The translations under genes and the position numbers were made by a program. Positions 25,148 to 33,473 of a DNA stretch of 37,676 nucleotides are shown here, piece after piece (the stretch's first letter is position 1; every line of letters begins with the position of its first letter). The notes under the pieces are model-generated. The model had not been told where the DNA came from. It did not search any database and saw only the letters and a list, made by a program, of their open reading frames with translations. Origin of the DNA: Anaerolineaceae bacterium (lineage in GTDB: Bacteria; Chloroflexota; Anaerolineae; Anaerolineales; Villigracilaceae); the NCBI GenBank assembly GCA_009885525.1, contig VFKN01000070.1, positions 1 to 37,676 of the forward strand, in the 5' to 3' direction.

Positions 25148-26005
25148 TTATTCCTCAGGCTGGCTGCTGAAATTATGATCCTGCCGCAAATTGTAGTGCA
25201 GTAGACCGTAACGTAAACGCTGGGCAAATTGTTTCTGGCGCGCTGCTGGTGCTTTGAACCAGACCATTAATGAGGTGACCAGTTTTTCCACTGCTGCTGG
25301 ATTTGCTTTTTTTGTTGTGACCTTTTCCATCTTGTCCTGGACATGTTTCAAAAAGTCGAGTTGCGTTTTAACGACATTTGTAGTCACCACGCCGCCGCGG
25401 CTGCTGATGATGGTGTAGCCTTTGAAGTCCGCGCTCAGTAAAAGTTCAAGTGCAGGAACCCATGCGGCAAGGTTTGAGCCTGCCAGGAAAGGCGGTTGAT
25501 TCTTAAGAACTGAATCGCCCACGAATATGATCTTCTCTTCGGGCAAATGTACCCAGATCGCGCCGCTGGTGGGCCCTGCGTGATGTTCCAGCAGAACAGG
25601 CGAGGTATCCCAATGTAGCGCCATCTGATCTAAAAAGGAAATTTCAGGCGGAGACCAGCGCACGCTGCCCAGCCCCGCAATGGATTCCCAATCGGCGCCG
25701 GTTTCTTCGCCTTGCGCTTTGAAAATACTCGGGCGTGTGCGAAATGCGTTCGCGGTTTTTTCATGCGAGATGATGGTGCAATCCATGGCGCGCGCGCCGA
25801 GGGTTCGGTCGGGGTGGGCGTCGAGATTGATCAGCACGCGTTCCATTCCGCCGCCCATATTCATCAACGCGGCGCGCCAGGAGCGCGCATCTTCGAGGGA
25901 GGGCGGCGCATCAATTTGGATCAATCCGCGCGGTGTGATGATTACTCCCAGCGCAACTCCGGGATATTGGTCTTCGATATAAATATTCTTAGTTATTTCC
26001 TGCAT
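25148..26005 (-). CDS. Metallo-beta-lactamase-fold protein with degenerate metal site
   Basis: The protein has 285 residues with the MBL-fold outline: early beta strands with VIITPRGLIQIDAP, a metal-motif region, HHAGPTSGAIWVHLPEEKIIFVGDSV, and a helical C-terminus. The usual HxHxDH reads DAHPDR here (Asp62, His64, Asp66, Arg67), and the final GHG-type His is replaced in ISSRGG (Arg203). His142 and Asp164 remain. At least three of the seven usual ligands are therefore changed, so it may bind one metal, use different ligands, or be a non-catalytic binder. AAGGA lies upstream of the ATG. It is coupled to asparaginase, so a role near that pathway is possible but unproven. Confidence 0.8.
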   Translation of the reverse strand: MQEITKNIYIEDQYPGVALGVIITPRGLIQIDAPPSLEDARSWRAALMNMGGGMERVLINLDAHPDRTLGARAMDCTIISHEKTANAFRTRPSIFKAQGEETGADWESIAGLGSVRWSPPEISFLDQMALHWDTSPVLLEHHAGPTSGAIWVHLPEEKIIFVGDSVLKNQPPFLAGSNLAAWVPALELLLSADFKGYTIISSRGGVVTTNVVKTQLDFLKHVQDKMEKVTTKKANPAAVEKLVTSLMVWFKAPAARQKQFAQRLRYGLLHYNLRQDHNFSSQPEE

Positions 26006-26056
26006 AGGATTCCTTTGTTATATAGTTTGTTTAATAGCCGACGCAATCTGTGTAAC

Positions 26057-28120
26057 TTAATGAGCAATCGGTAATGTGAAATAGAATGTTGCGCCTTTGT
26101 CTACTTCGCTTTCTGCCCAAATTTGTCCGCCATGACCGCGGACTGCGAGACGGCAAAATGCCAACCCGATGCCAAGCCCGCCCGGCTTATTTTTGCCGCG
26201 CAAACGGGTGAACTTGTCAAAGACGCGTTCGATATCTGCGAGCGGGATGCCGGGTCCGTTGTCGCGCACAAAAAACTTTACAAAACCGTCGTCAGTTCTT
26301 TGTGCGCCAATTTCAATATGACCTTCCAGTGGTGTAAATTTGATCGCGTTCTCCAAAAGATTGATCAATACACGCTGGACCATATCCCTGTCCACCCAGA
26401 TGAGTGGAAGCGGCGCGCTCGTTTTATTCTCGACCTGTTGATTTCTTCCGTTTGCCGATGGCTCCACATCTCGAATTGATTCTTCGATCAACGCGAGCGG
26501 ATCCACTGCTTTGTGGTCTGAGATCGGCTTGCCCGATTCAAAGCGATTGATATCGAGCAGTGAATTGATCAATCTTTGGATTCGCGCAGTGGAATGATTG
26601 GCGATCGTAAGCATGGAATTAATGTCTTCGTCTTCAGGCAACATGTCTTTCATCATGTCCAAACTGGAAACGATGTTTCCCAATGGCGAGCGCAGGTCGT
26701 GATAGATCATAGCGAGCATATCTTCGCGTAGCGCATCCAATTCCTTGCGTTCGGTGATGTCGCGCAGAGTCCATTGCACAGAATCGGTCTCTTCAAATTC
26801 AACGCGGCGCGCGTACACTTCAATTGGAATTGTTACTCCGCTTTGACAGTGCAGGGCAGATTCGTAAGTGCATAAATCATCGCGCTTAAACGCTTCAAAG
26901 TTTAAACCTGTGGCACTCCATTTTACTTCATGCAGCTGGTCAATGCTCATGGTGTGTAATTGTTGAGTGTTATACCCGCTCAATGTGATTGCATGACGAT
27001 TTGCTTCCAATATCATGCCTTCCCAATCCGTAATCAAGATCGGGTCGACACTGTCTTCAAATAATTGATGATAACGTTCGTGCGCTTTTTGCAGCCGGTC
27101 CATAAATTGCGCATTCTGGATTGTGGTGCCTGCGAGGCTTCCCAATCCGCTCATGACCAGCAGTGCATCCGGATCGAACGCGCCCGAAGTTGGGTTGATC
27201 GCCTCGAGCACGCCGATGACTCTGCCCTGTGATTTGATCGGCGTGATAGCGATCACACGCATCTCGACTCCCGCGAATTTTTCCACTTCGCTATAGTGTT
27301 TATCGGCGCTCTCAGCGGATGCCACCGCCCCCTGACCGCTTGTAACCACCATCCCTGCCAATCCCTGTCCGTTGGGAATACGCCTGCCGGGAATATTCCC
27401 GGAGTTATGTCCCGCCGCTGCTTCAAATACAAGTTCACGGCTGGCGTGATTGATCAACGCGAGTGCGACTGTTTCCACTTGCAAAGCCTGCATAGTGTGG
27501 TTAAGAATGCGCCGCCATACATCGGATATTTCCAGCGATGTATTGATCGCAGCGGCGCCTTCCGCAAGCGCGGTCATCACGCGCGCCGTGCGTTGACTTT
27601 CAGTGTATAAACGCGCATTCAAAACAGCCACACTTGCCTGGTCAGCAATGGCTTGCATTAATTCCAGGTGTTCTTCACTGAAAGCATTCGGGACGGAATG
27701 AACGAGGGTTAATACACCCACCAAACGTTCGCGCGCCATGAGCGGCACGCATATCGCAGACTTTGCCCCGCTCTTTTCCACCGAGTCGTCTGCGCGGCGC
27801 AGCCAGCGATCATCTTTACTTGTATCAGACACAAGCGTGGATTTGCGGTGCAATACCACCCAGCCTGCCAATCCGCGTTCGACCGTGTCACGCAATTGCT
27901 GGGTGGTGTGCTCATGGAGTTGCTTGCCATATACGATGGTTGCATCCATTGGTTTACCGGCGTCATCCATCACTACAATACTGCCGCGCTCGCCGCCCAC
28001 ATGTTGAATGGAGGCGAAAAGTAAACGCTGCAAAACCGTGCGAAGATCCAATGCGGTGGCGACTTCACGGCTGACATTTATTAATAATTCAAGCAGGGAA
28101 CGGGTGCGGTCTTCAGACAT
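26057..28120 (-). CDS. GAF-GAF-PAS sensor histidine kinase
   Basis: A soluble sensor kinase of 687 residues without membrane segments. Domain order: GAF (about 20-170), second GAF (about 185-340), PAS (about 350-460), HisKA dimerisation domain with MIYHDLRSP and phospho-acceptor His474, and HATPase_c with the N box around Asn591 (LLENAIKFTP), DNGPG (620-624) and GLGIGL (648-653). All kinase motifs are intact. No response-regulator gene is nearby, so it is an orphan kinase here. There is no Shine-Dalgarno; an extended -10 (TGT-TTTAAT) ends 6 nt before the ATG. It diverges from the HAD phosphatase gene over a 57-nt spacer. Confidence 0.93.
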   Translation of the reverse strand: MSEDRTRSLLELLINVSREVATALDLRTVLQRLLFASIQHVGGERGSIVVMDDAGKPMDATIVYGKQLHEHTTQQLRDTVERGLAGWVVLHRKSTLVSDTSKDDRWLRRADDSVEKSGAKSAICVPLMARERLVGVLTLVHSVPNAFSEEHLELMQAIADQASVAVLNARLYTESQRTARVMTALAEGAAAINTSLEISDVWRRILNHTMQALQVETVALALINHASRELVFEAAAGHNSGNIPGRRIPNGQGLAGMVVTSGQGAVASAESADKHYSEVEKFAGVEMRVIAITPIKSQGRVIGVLEAINPTSGAFDPDALLVMSGLGSLAGTTIQNAQFMDRLQKAHERYHQLFEDSVDPILITDWEGMILEANRHAITLSGYNTQQLHTMSIDQLHEVKWSATGLNFEAFKRDDLCTYESALHCQSGVTIPIEVYARRVEFEETDSVQWTLRDITERKELDALREDMLAMIYHDLRSPLGNIVSSLDMMKDMLPEDEDINSMLTIANHSTARIQRLINSLLDINRFESGKPISDHKAVDPLALIEESIRDVEPSANGRNQQVENKTSAPLPLIWVDRDMVQRVLINLLENAIKFTPLEGHIEIGAQRTDDGFVKFFVRDNGPGIPLADIERVFDKFTRLRGKNKPGGLGIGLAFCRLAVRGHGGQIWAESEVDKGATFYFTLPIAH

Positions 28121-28126
28121 GGGTGT

Positions 28127-28171
28127 ATTAAAACATAACCTTAAAATAAAGTATAGCCCTTTTGGTACAAT
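28127..28171. promoter_or_regulatory. Back-to-back extended -10 elements
   Basis: On the minus strand TTTAAT (28127-28132) carries a 5' TGT. On the plus strand TACAAT (28166-28171) carries a 5' TGG. Each ends 6 nt before the start codon of its gene (histidine kinase and HAD phosphatase), predicting two leaderless transcripts. Confidence 0.5.
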
Positions 28172-28177
28172 TGCGCC

Positions 28178-28858
28178 ATGTCACTTGATCTTTCACGCAT
28201 AAAAGCCATTTGTTTCGATGTGGACGGAACGCTGAGCGATACCGATGACCTATATATGCAGAAGGTCTCGCGTTATTTTCCGCGCTTTCTTTTCAAAAAT
28301 ACGGATCGCGCCGCGCGCCGATTCATTATGTGGATCGAAGCGCCCGGCAACGCCCTGCTTGGATTGGCCGATAGGCTCGGTGCTGACGATGAAATAATTT
28401 TCTTCATCAACTGGCTGTCGCGTAATCGTAAACATTCAGATCGCAGTTTTTTACTTGTCCCTGGTGTGGATGAATTGCTTAAGCAATTGCATGGGCGTTA
28501 CCCCATGGCAGTCGTCAGCGCGCGCGATGAGCGCGGCACAATGGCCTTTCTTGAACATTTTGATTTGGCAAAGTATTTTGACGTGGTCGTGACCGGGCTA
28601 TCTGCCGCGCATACGAAACCGTATCCCGACCCCATTTTGTTCGCTGCCAAAAAAATGAATGTCGCTCCCGAAAACTGTCTGATGATCGGTGATACAACGG
28701 TGGACATCCGCGCGGGAAAATCAGCAGGTGCGCAAACAGCGGGCGTGTTATGTGGCTTCGGTGAGCAGCCTGAGTTACAAAAAATGGGCGCAGATGTCAT
28801 CCTCGAAGATACTGCGAAGTTAATGAACATCCTGCAAAATAATAGACCCGACTTTTAG
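28178..28858 (+). CDS. HAD-superfamily phosphatase (phosphoglycolate phosphatase-like)
   Basis: A cytoplasmic hydrolase of 226 residues. All four HAD motifs are present: I, DVDGTL with Asp14/Asp16; II, VVSARD with Ser114; III, Lys147 in HTKPYPDP; IV, GDTTVD with Asp172/Asp176. A helical cap follows motif I, the type seen in phosphoglycolate phosphatase/PpaX and beta-phosphoglucomutase-like enzymes. The substrate cannot be read from sequence. The gene has no Shine-Dalgarno and an extended -10 just upstream. Its last codons form the left arm of a terminator stem. Confidence 0.88.
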   Translation: MSLDLSRIKAICFDVDGTLSDTDDLYMQKVSRYFPRFLFKNTDRAARRFIMWIEAPGNALLGLADRLGADDEIIFFINWLSRNRKHSDRSFLLVPGVDELLKQLHGRYPMAVVSARDERGTMAFLEHFDLAKYFDVVVTGLSAAHTKPYPDPILFAAKKMNVAPENCLMIGDTTVDIRAGKSAGAQTAGVLCGFGEQPELQKMGADVILEDTAKLMNILQNNRPDF

Positions 28859-28875
28859 TCGGGTCTATTATTTTT
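28836..28875. terminator. Intrinsic terminator overlapping the HAD gene stop codon
   Basis: A stem with core AATAGACCCGAC and its complement encloses the TAG stop (28856-28858) in the loop region and is followed by ATTTTT. It separates the HAD gene (plus) from the convergent FN3-like gene (minus). Confidence 0.88.
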
Positions 28876-28904
28876 ACGAGAAACAAACTGACAGTTGAGA
28901 AATT

Positions 28905-30560
28905 TTACGGTATCATAAAGATAGATATGGGCGACCAGCTGCTGCATTCGCTGGTGGGGGTACAGGTACGTACCATCCAATAATATGTTCTGCCTTTATC
29001 TAGCAGGGCTGTTGGCGTAAACGAGTTGATCAGTCTACTTTTAGTGATAACGCCGATAGTAAATTTTGCGTTTTGAGATATTTTGATCTCGTAATGATCA
29101 AAATATGCACCTGCTGGATAGACCGATGTAGTCCATCTAAATGTTGGGGTTCTATCAGTGATTTTCGCATTAAGTGCGGGCTTTACTAAGACTGGCGCTG
29201 ACGGTGCATTGGCGGATACAAAATGTTGGAGTTCAGAATCCAGACTGTTGCCATATTTCCTATGCGCGTCTATTGCATATACCTTCCAATAAATGTCAAC
29301 ATTTGATGGAAGATCCACAGTCGGGATGTATCGAGGAAGATTGACTTGTGTGTCTACTAAAGGATCCGGAAACTCAGGTGACGTTATTATAATGCGATAT
29401 AGTTCAGCATGGTATTGTTTATCCCATTTAAAGAGAGGGCGAGGGTCTGTAGGGGGAATGGCCACGACGAGATTTGTGGGGCGATGAACTGTAGTTGATA
29501 GAGAACGAGTAGCAGACCAGACGCTATACTCATCATGGGTGCTGTACGTATGTACTGAACGAACCCGCCAATAATAAGTACAGGCATCTAATAATTGCTC
29601 TGTGGGAGAAAAAGCAGGCTTGGCGTATTCGTTAAACTCACGTTTTATTTGATGTTCGGACGCTGAAGGGAAGAAAGTGCGAGTATTATCATAATGTGAC
29701 GCTGAATCACACTTTGTGTGTTTTGCGTAGGTGAAATCTGGAGAATTCTGAATTTGCACTTCAAAATGAGACGCTGAAGATACATCACTCCAATCCAATT
29801 TCGGAGAATTGTCGTTTGTCAAAGTCTTATCCGTGGGATCAACCAGCACAGGGGCAGCCGGCGGGGTGGCAGTTCGGAATGTATTAATGTTTGACCAGCC
29901 GTCACTGGAGCCATACGTCGAATTATTTGCGCGTACCCGCCAGCAAAGTAAGGTGCCTGCAGGTAAGTCAGTCCCGATTGTATATTGCCTGACGGACCCA
30001 ATTTCAACATTGATTATTGTGGTTGTGAAGGTACAGTCTTGTGAAACTTGAAGTGTGAAACCTTGAGCGCCAGTAGAACTGAGCCACCTGAATGTGGGGC
30101 GCAAGTCACGCAGGTTAGGATTGGTGGCTGGTGTATCTCCATCAGCAGGATCAACCGCAGTGGGCTTGTTTATTGCGGTGCGGAAGTCAGCAGTAGACCA
30201 TTCAGACCATTCTCCTAAATTGTTTTTTGCGCGCACACGCCAGTAATACGTTCTTCCATATTCAAGAATGTCGGCGTTTGGAATTGTAAATTGTACGGAT
30301 ACAGGGCGAGTGTATTTATGGGTTGAGGGCGCGGGGGTTGAGAAATCAGGAACAAGAGAAACTTGTATCTGATAGCCGGCAATCGTTGTTCCCGTAGCAG
30401 GCGCAGAGGCAGTCCACATTAGAAGCGGTGTACGGTCTGTTATAACCTGCCCATGGCTCGGACTTGCTGCTACTGGTTTGCCTGGCGCCACGTAGGACAT
30501 GGATGCCAAAGACATAAGCATAGCAGTTAAAGCCAGCAATAAATATTTAATCGATTTCAT
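28905..30560 (-). CDS. Secreted protein of five fibronectin type III-like modules
   Basis: The protein has 551 residues. A signal peptide covers about residues 1-25. The remainder is five similar beta-sandwich modules of about 100-120 residues (starting near 27, 132, 235, 360 and 455). Each has a P-x-L-V/xP..G start, an F/L-x-W-strand and a GRTYYWRVRAxN-type signature before WS..SxF. This is the FN3-like pattern common in secreted proteins of Chloroflexota. No enzyme domain or anchor is visible, so it may be an adhesive or scaffold protein. AGGAG lies 9 nt before the ATG. It has no partner gene on the same strand. Confidence 0.75.
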   Translation of the reverse strand: MKSIKYLLLALTAMLMSLASMSYVAPGKPVAASPSHGQVITDRTPLLMWTASAPATGTTIAGYQIQVSLVPDFSTPAPSTHKYTRPVSVQFTIPNADILEYGRTYYWRVRAKNNLGEWSEWSTADFRTAINKPTAVDPADGDTPATNPNLRDLRPTFRWLSSTGAQGFTLQVSQDCTFTTTIINVEIGSVRQYTIGTDLPAGTLLCWRVRANNSTYGSSDGWSNINTFRTATPPAAPVLVDPTDKTLTNDNSPKLDWSDVSSASHFEVQIQNSPDFTYAKHTKCDSASHYDNTRTFFPSASEHQIKREFNEYAKPAFSPTEQLLDACTYYWRVRSVHTYSTHDEYSVWSATRSLSTTVHRPTNLVVAIPPTDPRPLFKWDKQYHAELYRIIITSPEFPDPLVDTQVNLPRYIPTVDLPSNVDIYWKVYAIDAHRKYGNSLDSELQHFVSANAPSAPVLVKPALNAKITDRTPTFRWTTSVYPAGAYFDHYEIKISQNAKFTIGVITKSRLINSFTPTALLDKGRTYYWMVRTCTPTSECSSWSPISIFMIP

Positions 30561-30674
30561 TATTTTTTTCTCCTATATGCCTGTATACAGGCTTTTAATC
30601 AAATTTAACGATGGGAAATAAATTCTTTCACACACATACGCCTAAGTAGGATAAAACAGAACAAAAAAAAAGTC

Positions 30675-30718
30675 AATAGACCTTGCTGTGATTTCTCGCT
30701 GATTCTGCAAGGTCTATT
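30675..30718. repeat. Hairpin in the divergent FN3/MscS spacer
   Basis: AATAGACCTTGC (30675-30686) is exactly complementary to 30707-30718. It is followed by a U-rich run on the minus strand (GACTTTTTTTTT) although no minus-strand gene lies upstream. Its AGACCTT core recalls the hairpin at 11194-11256. The rest of the 264-base spacer holds a possible plus-strand promoter, TTGCAA-16-TAAAAT (30750-30777). Confidence 0.5.
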
Positions 30719-30824
30719 TTGTTGAAAATGGAAGATTCTCTAAAATTCTTTGCAAAGCGCTATAAATCCGTTAAAATTCATTTACGGGATATTGCCCGTC
30801 ATATTATTCATCGGAGAAGCAGCC

Positions 30825-31631
30825 ATGCAGTTTGACATCGCACAATTTGTTAATACATATATTGTTCCATTAGGCTGGAAGTTGATCGGCGCTATTTTTA
30901 TCTGGGTTATCGGGGGGTGGATCATCAATGCCACGTGTAAAGCATTGGGCAGAAACTTCATCCACCGCAAAGTAGATACCACTCTCGCCAAGTATGCTGA
31001 AGGCGGTGCGAAAGTTGGGTTGCGTATCCTCTTGATCGTTGCAGTTCTGGGGTTTCTAGGGATTGAAACCACCTCTTTTGCTGCACTTCTCGCGGCGGCT
31101 GGCTTTGCCATTGGTGCGGCTTGGGGTGGTTTGCTGGCTAATTTTGCCGCAGGTGTGTTTTTGGTTTTCCTGCGCCCGTTTAAAGTGGGGGATGCCATTA
31201 GTGCGGGTGGGGCGTCGGGTAACGTGGTTGAGATCGGTTTATTTGCAACCACGATCGATACCTCTGATAATATCCGCGTGTTTGTGGGGAACAATTCGAT
31301 TTTCTCTGGGAATATCCAGAACTACTCCGCGAATCCCTTCCGCCGGGTGGACCTGACCGCGCAGATCGCGCACGAAGTCTCTCCACAAGATGCGATCAAC
31401 CGTCTGCGCGCCAAAGTGGAAGCCATCCCGAATGTAGTTAAATCACCCGCGCCAGTTATCAATATTTTAAACTTCAATGAGCATGGAACATTATTGGCTG
31501 TGCGTCCTTATAGTTCCAATGACGATTATTGGCAGGTTTACTTCGATACCAACAAAGCAATCATGGAAGTTGGCGTCGAATCTGGATATAAAGCTCCCGA
31601 ACAGCGCGTAGCAGTAAGAAATGTTCAATAA
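30825..31631 (+). CDS. mscS: Small-conductance mechanosensitive channel (MscS family)
   Basis: The protein has 268 residues from the ATG at 30825, chosen because GGAGAAG lies 5 nt upstream; an in-frame TTG at 30750 lacks a ribosome site. MscS channels open under membrane tension and release solutes after osmotic downshock. Three membrane helices are seen: about 12-36, 64-82 and the Gly/Ala-rich pore helix TM3 at 84-117 (FAIGAAWGGLLANFAAG then FLRPF). The beta domain follows with VGDAI, TTIDTSDN and PNxxI-like VGNNSIFSGNIQNYS, then the alpha/beta C-terminal domain. Its TAA overlaps the ATG of the thioesterase gene (TAATG), indicating coupling. Confidence 0.92.
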   Translation: MQFDIAQFVNTYIVPLGWKLIGAIFIWVIGGWIINATCKALGRNFIHRKVDTTLAKYAEGGAKVGLRILLIVAVLGFLGIETTSFAALLAAAGFAIGAAWGGLLANFAAGVFLVFLRPFKVGDAISAGGASGNVVEIGLFATTIDTSDNIRVFVGNNSIFSGNIQNYSANPFRRVDLTAQIAHEVSPQDAINRLRAKVEAIPNVVKSPAPVINILNFNEHGTLLAVRPYSSNDDYWQVYFDTNKAIMEVGVESGYKAPEQRVAVRNVQ

Positions 31632-32032
31632 TGTCAATCTCCTCAACTTATAAAAAAAATATTACGATCCCTGAAAACGTAATTGACGCAAACAGCCACG
31701 TGAACAACGTGGCTTATGTGCAATGGATGCAGGACATCGCCGTGGAACATTATTCGGCAATCGGCGGGGTAGGCGCGCAGGGAGCCGATGCAACCTGGGT
31801 TGTGCGCGAACATCGTGTTGAGTATTTTCTTCCAGCGTTTGCGGGCGAAGAAATCGAAATCCGCACGTGGGTGGAAAATATTCGCAAGGTCAGGTCTTTG
31901 CGTAAATATGAGTTTGTCAGAAAAGCGGATGGGAAAACGCTGGTAAAAGGCGAAACCGATTGGGTCTTTGTGGATGTGAAAACGGGCAGGCCGCGCGAAA
32001 TTCCTGAAGAAGTTGTAAACGTATTTCGCTAA
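31631..32032 (+). CDS. Hotdog-fold acyl-CoA thioesterase (YbgC/4HBT family)
   Basis: A cytoplasmic hotdog-fold enzyme of 133 residues that hydrolyses acyl-CoA thioesters. The family signature is present as DANSHVNNVAYVQWMQDIAVEH, with Asp19 the probable catalytic acid and His23 in the HVNN motif. The second half has the typical RVEYFLPAFAGEEIEI and GETDWVFVD strands. Chain-length preference cannot be read. Translation is probably coupled to mscS through the TAATG overlap. It converges on the GT4 gene with only 19 nt between stops and no visible terminator. Confidence 0.88.
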   Translation: MSISSTYKKNITIPENVIDANSHVNNVAYVQWMQDIAVEHYSAIGGVGAQGADATWVVREHRVEYFLPAFAGEEIEIRTWVENIRKVRSLRKYEFVRKADGKTLVKGETDWVFVDVKTGRPREIPEEVVNVFR

Positions 32033-32051
32033 GCCAGATTCGTCATTCAGA

Positions 32052-33215
32052 TTACATCAGTAATTTCTCGTAGACTTTGACCAATTTTTTTTGTGACTCG
32101 TGCCATGTGAACTTTGTCAGCGCGCGTTTGGATGCCGATTCAGATAAACGTTTTGACAACTCAAAGTCGTTGAGCAGAGTTAGCGCTTGTCTTGCCAGAT
32201 CGTCCGGGTCGTTGGGGGAGAAGAGCAGCGCGTCCATGTCTTCGCGGATAAGTTCGCGCACGATGGGCATATTCGAGGCGAGCAGCGGGCGCGCGGATGC
32301 CATGTATTCCAATATCTTGATCGGGCATGCGCCTTGTGTGACGTTGCGGTCATTCAATCCTAACGGCGCGACGCAAATAGCCGCTTGGGCGATCAGCGCT
32401 GGGATTTCGTGATGCGGAACAGCCGGCTGAACGATAACGTGTTCTTCAATCCCCAATTTGCGAATCTGCTTCGCCAATAATTTTCTTTGCCTCGATCTTC
32501 CGCGCCCCACGATCTGGAGTCGAACCACTTGCTGTTCGAGGATTTTCGGCAATGCCTTAATTACAATCTCCAATCCCTGCCAATCGGCGAGCGTGCCGAT
32601 GTACAACAGGGTGGGGATGCGACCTTCACGTGCGGGCAGCGCTGACGGGGAAAAATCCGAGGCGCTGACTCCATTGGGGATAACCGTGATCAATTTTCGG
32701 CTGAGACCGAGTGACGCGATATAGTCGCGGGTGACTCTTGACGGGCAGATGATCGCATCGCTTAAGTGTAAAGTCGCGATTTCCTGTTCCTTTATTTTGG
32801 ATAATAAAGTTGAATCAAGCCCCGGGTAATGATATTTCAACTCGATTGAAGGAAGTCCATTTACTTCGAAAAGCGTTTTGTAGCCAAAACGTTTTTTATG
32901 TTGCGCAATGTGCAAACCGTCCCAAATGTTACGATAGTGGATGACGTTATAATCTGCGTGAAGTGCGAGATGCGCGAGCACGGATTTTCCGAAATGCGTT
33001 GCGCGCGCCAGAAAATTTTGCGCAAGATCCTGTGTGATGCGCGTGACGCGCGCGCCTTCAATAATCTCTTCGGTGGGTAGCAAGCCGTCGTTGGGCGTGA
33101 TAAGATGCACGTCATAATTCGCATTAACCAGCCCGCGGATGTTGTGCAAAATATGCGTTGACGCGCCCTTGGGGCTTGGTACAATATCAAAAGCCGTGTA
33201 AAGAATTTTTAGCAT
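32052..33215 (-). CDS. Family 4 glycosyltransferase (GT-B fold)
   Basis: The protein has 387 residues from the ATG at 33215. The reading frame is open for 59 codons further upstream, but TATAAT ends 7 nt before 33215, so the transcript should begin there. The N-terminal Rossmann domain has YTAFDIVPSPKGASTHILHNIRGL, typical of GT4 acceptors. The C-terminal half has IPNGVSASDFSP, LLYIGTLADWQGLEIVIKALP, and the EX7E-type motif in CPIKILEYMASARPLLAS. The donor sugar and acceptor are unknown. It stands alone, away from the glycan group at 16014-21850. Confidence 0.88.
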   Translation of the reverse strand: MLKILYTAFDIVPSPKGASTHILHNIRGLVNANYDVHLITPNDGLLPTEEIIEGARVTRITQDLAQNFLARATHFGKSVLAHLALHADYNVIHYRNIWDGLHIAQHKKRFGYKTLFEVNGLPSIELKYHYPGLDSTLLSKIKEQEIATLHLSDAIICPSRVTRDYIASLGLSRKLITVIPNGVSASDFSPSALPAREGRIPTLLYIGTLADWQGLEIVIKALPKILEQQVVRLQIVGRGRSRQRKLLAKQIRKLGIEEHVIVQPAVPHHEIPALIAQAAICVAPLGLNDRNVTQGACPIKILEYMASARPLLASNMPIVRELIREDMDALLFSPNDPDDLARQALTLLNDFELSKRLSESASKRALTKFTWHESQKKLVKVYEKLLM

Positions 33216-33222
33216 TGATCGG

Positions 33223-33260
33223 ATTATAAGATAGAAGCGTTGTTTATAAGGTGATAGAAT
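33223..33260. promoter_or_regulatory. Divergent -10 elements between GT4 and the small gene
   Basis: Minus-strand TATAAT (33223-33228) ends 7 nt before the GT4 ATG. Plus-strand TGA-TAGAAT (33252-33260), an extended -10, ends 6 nt before the ATG at 33267. Both predict leaderless mRNAs. Confidence 0.5.
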
Positions 33261-33266
33261 CGAATC

Positions 33267-33473
33267 ATGCGAACCAATTTTGTTATTCGTAAAGGAAAAC
33301 TCAAAGATTTGGATAGATCGTTCGACTTGGAGTTTTGGCAATCCCAAACACCCAAGGCGCGTTTTGACGCTACCTGGGAATTGGTTGTTCATGCAATGAA
33401 AGTTAAAGGTTTAGATGTTCGTAAACTCAGACTTCAGCGATCTGTTACAAATTTTCAACGCCAACAACGTTAG
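33267..33473 (+). CDS. Small protein overlapping a nucleotidyltransferase gene
   Basis: A 68-residue basic protein without membrane segments; I cannot name a family. Features are a DLEFWQSQTPKARFDATWELV segment and a basic C-terminus (DVRKLRLQRSV). Its end overlaps the start of the nucleotidyltransferase gene by 59 nt in another frame, so the two are translated together. Short proteins with this FDATWE..RLQRS wording are, from memory, often encoded just before nucleotidyltransferase-like genes, and a toxin-antitoxin-like or abortive-infection pair is one possibility. An extended -10 lies 6 nt upstream with no Shine-Dalgarno, supporting the start. Confidence 0.7.
   Translation: MRTNFVIRKGKLKDLDRSFDLEFWQSQTPKARFDATWELVVHAMKVKGLDVRKLRLQRSVTNFQRQQR

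Noticed and set aside
33216..33392. N-terminal extension of 59 residues on the GT4 protein
   Set aside because: The family's N-terminal beta strand starts at the ATG at 33215, and a TATAAT lies directly upstream of it, inside the extension.
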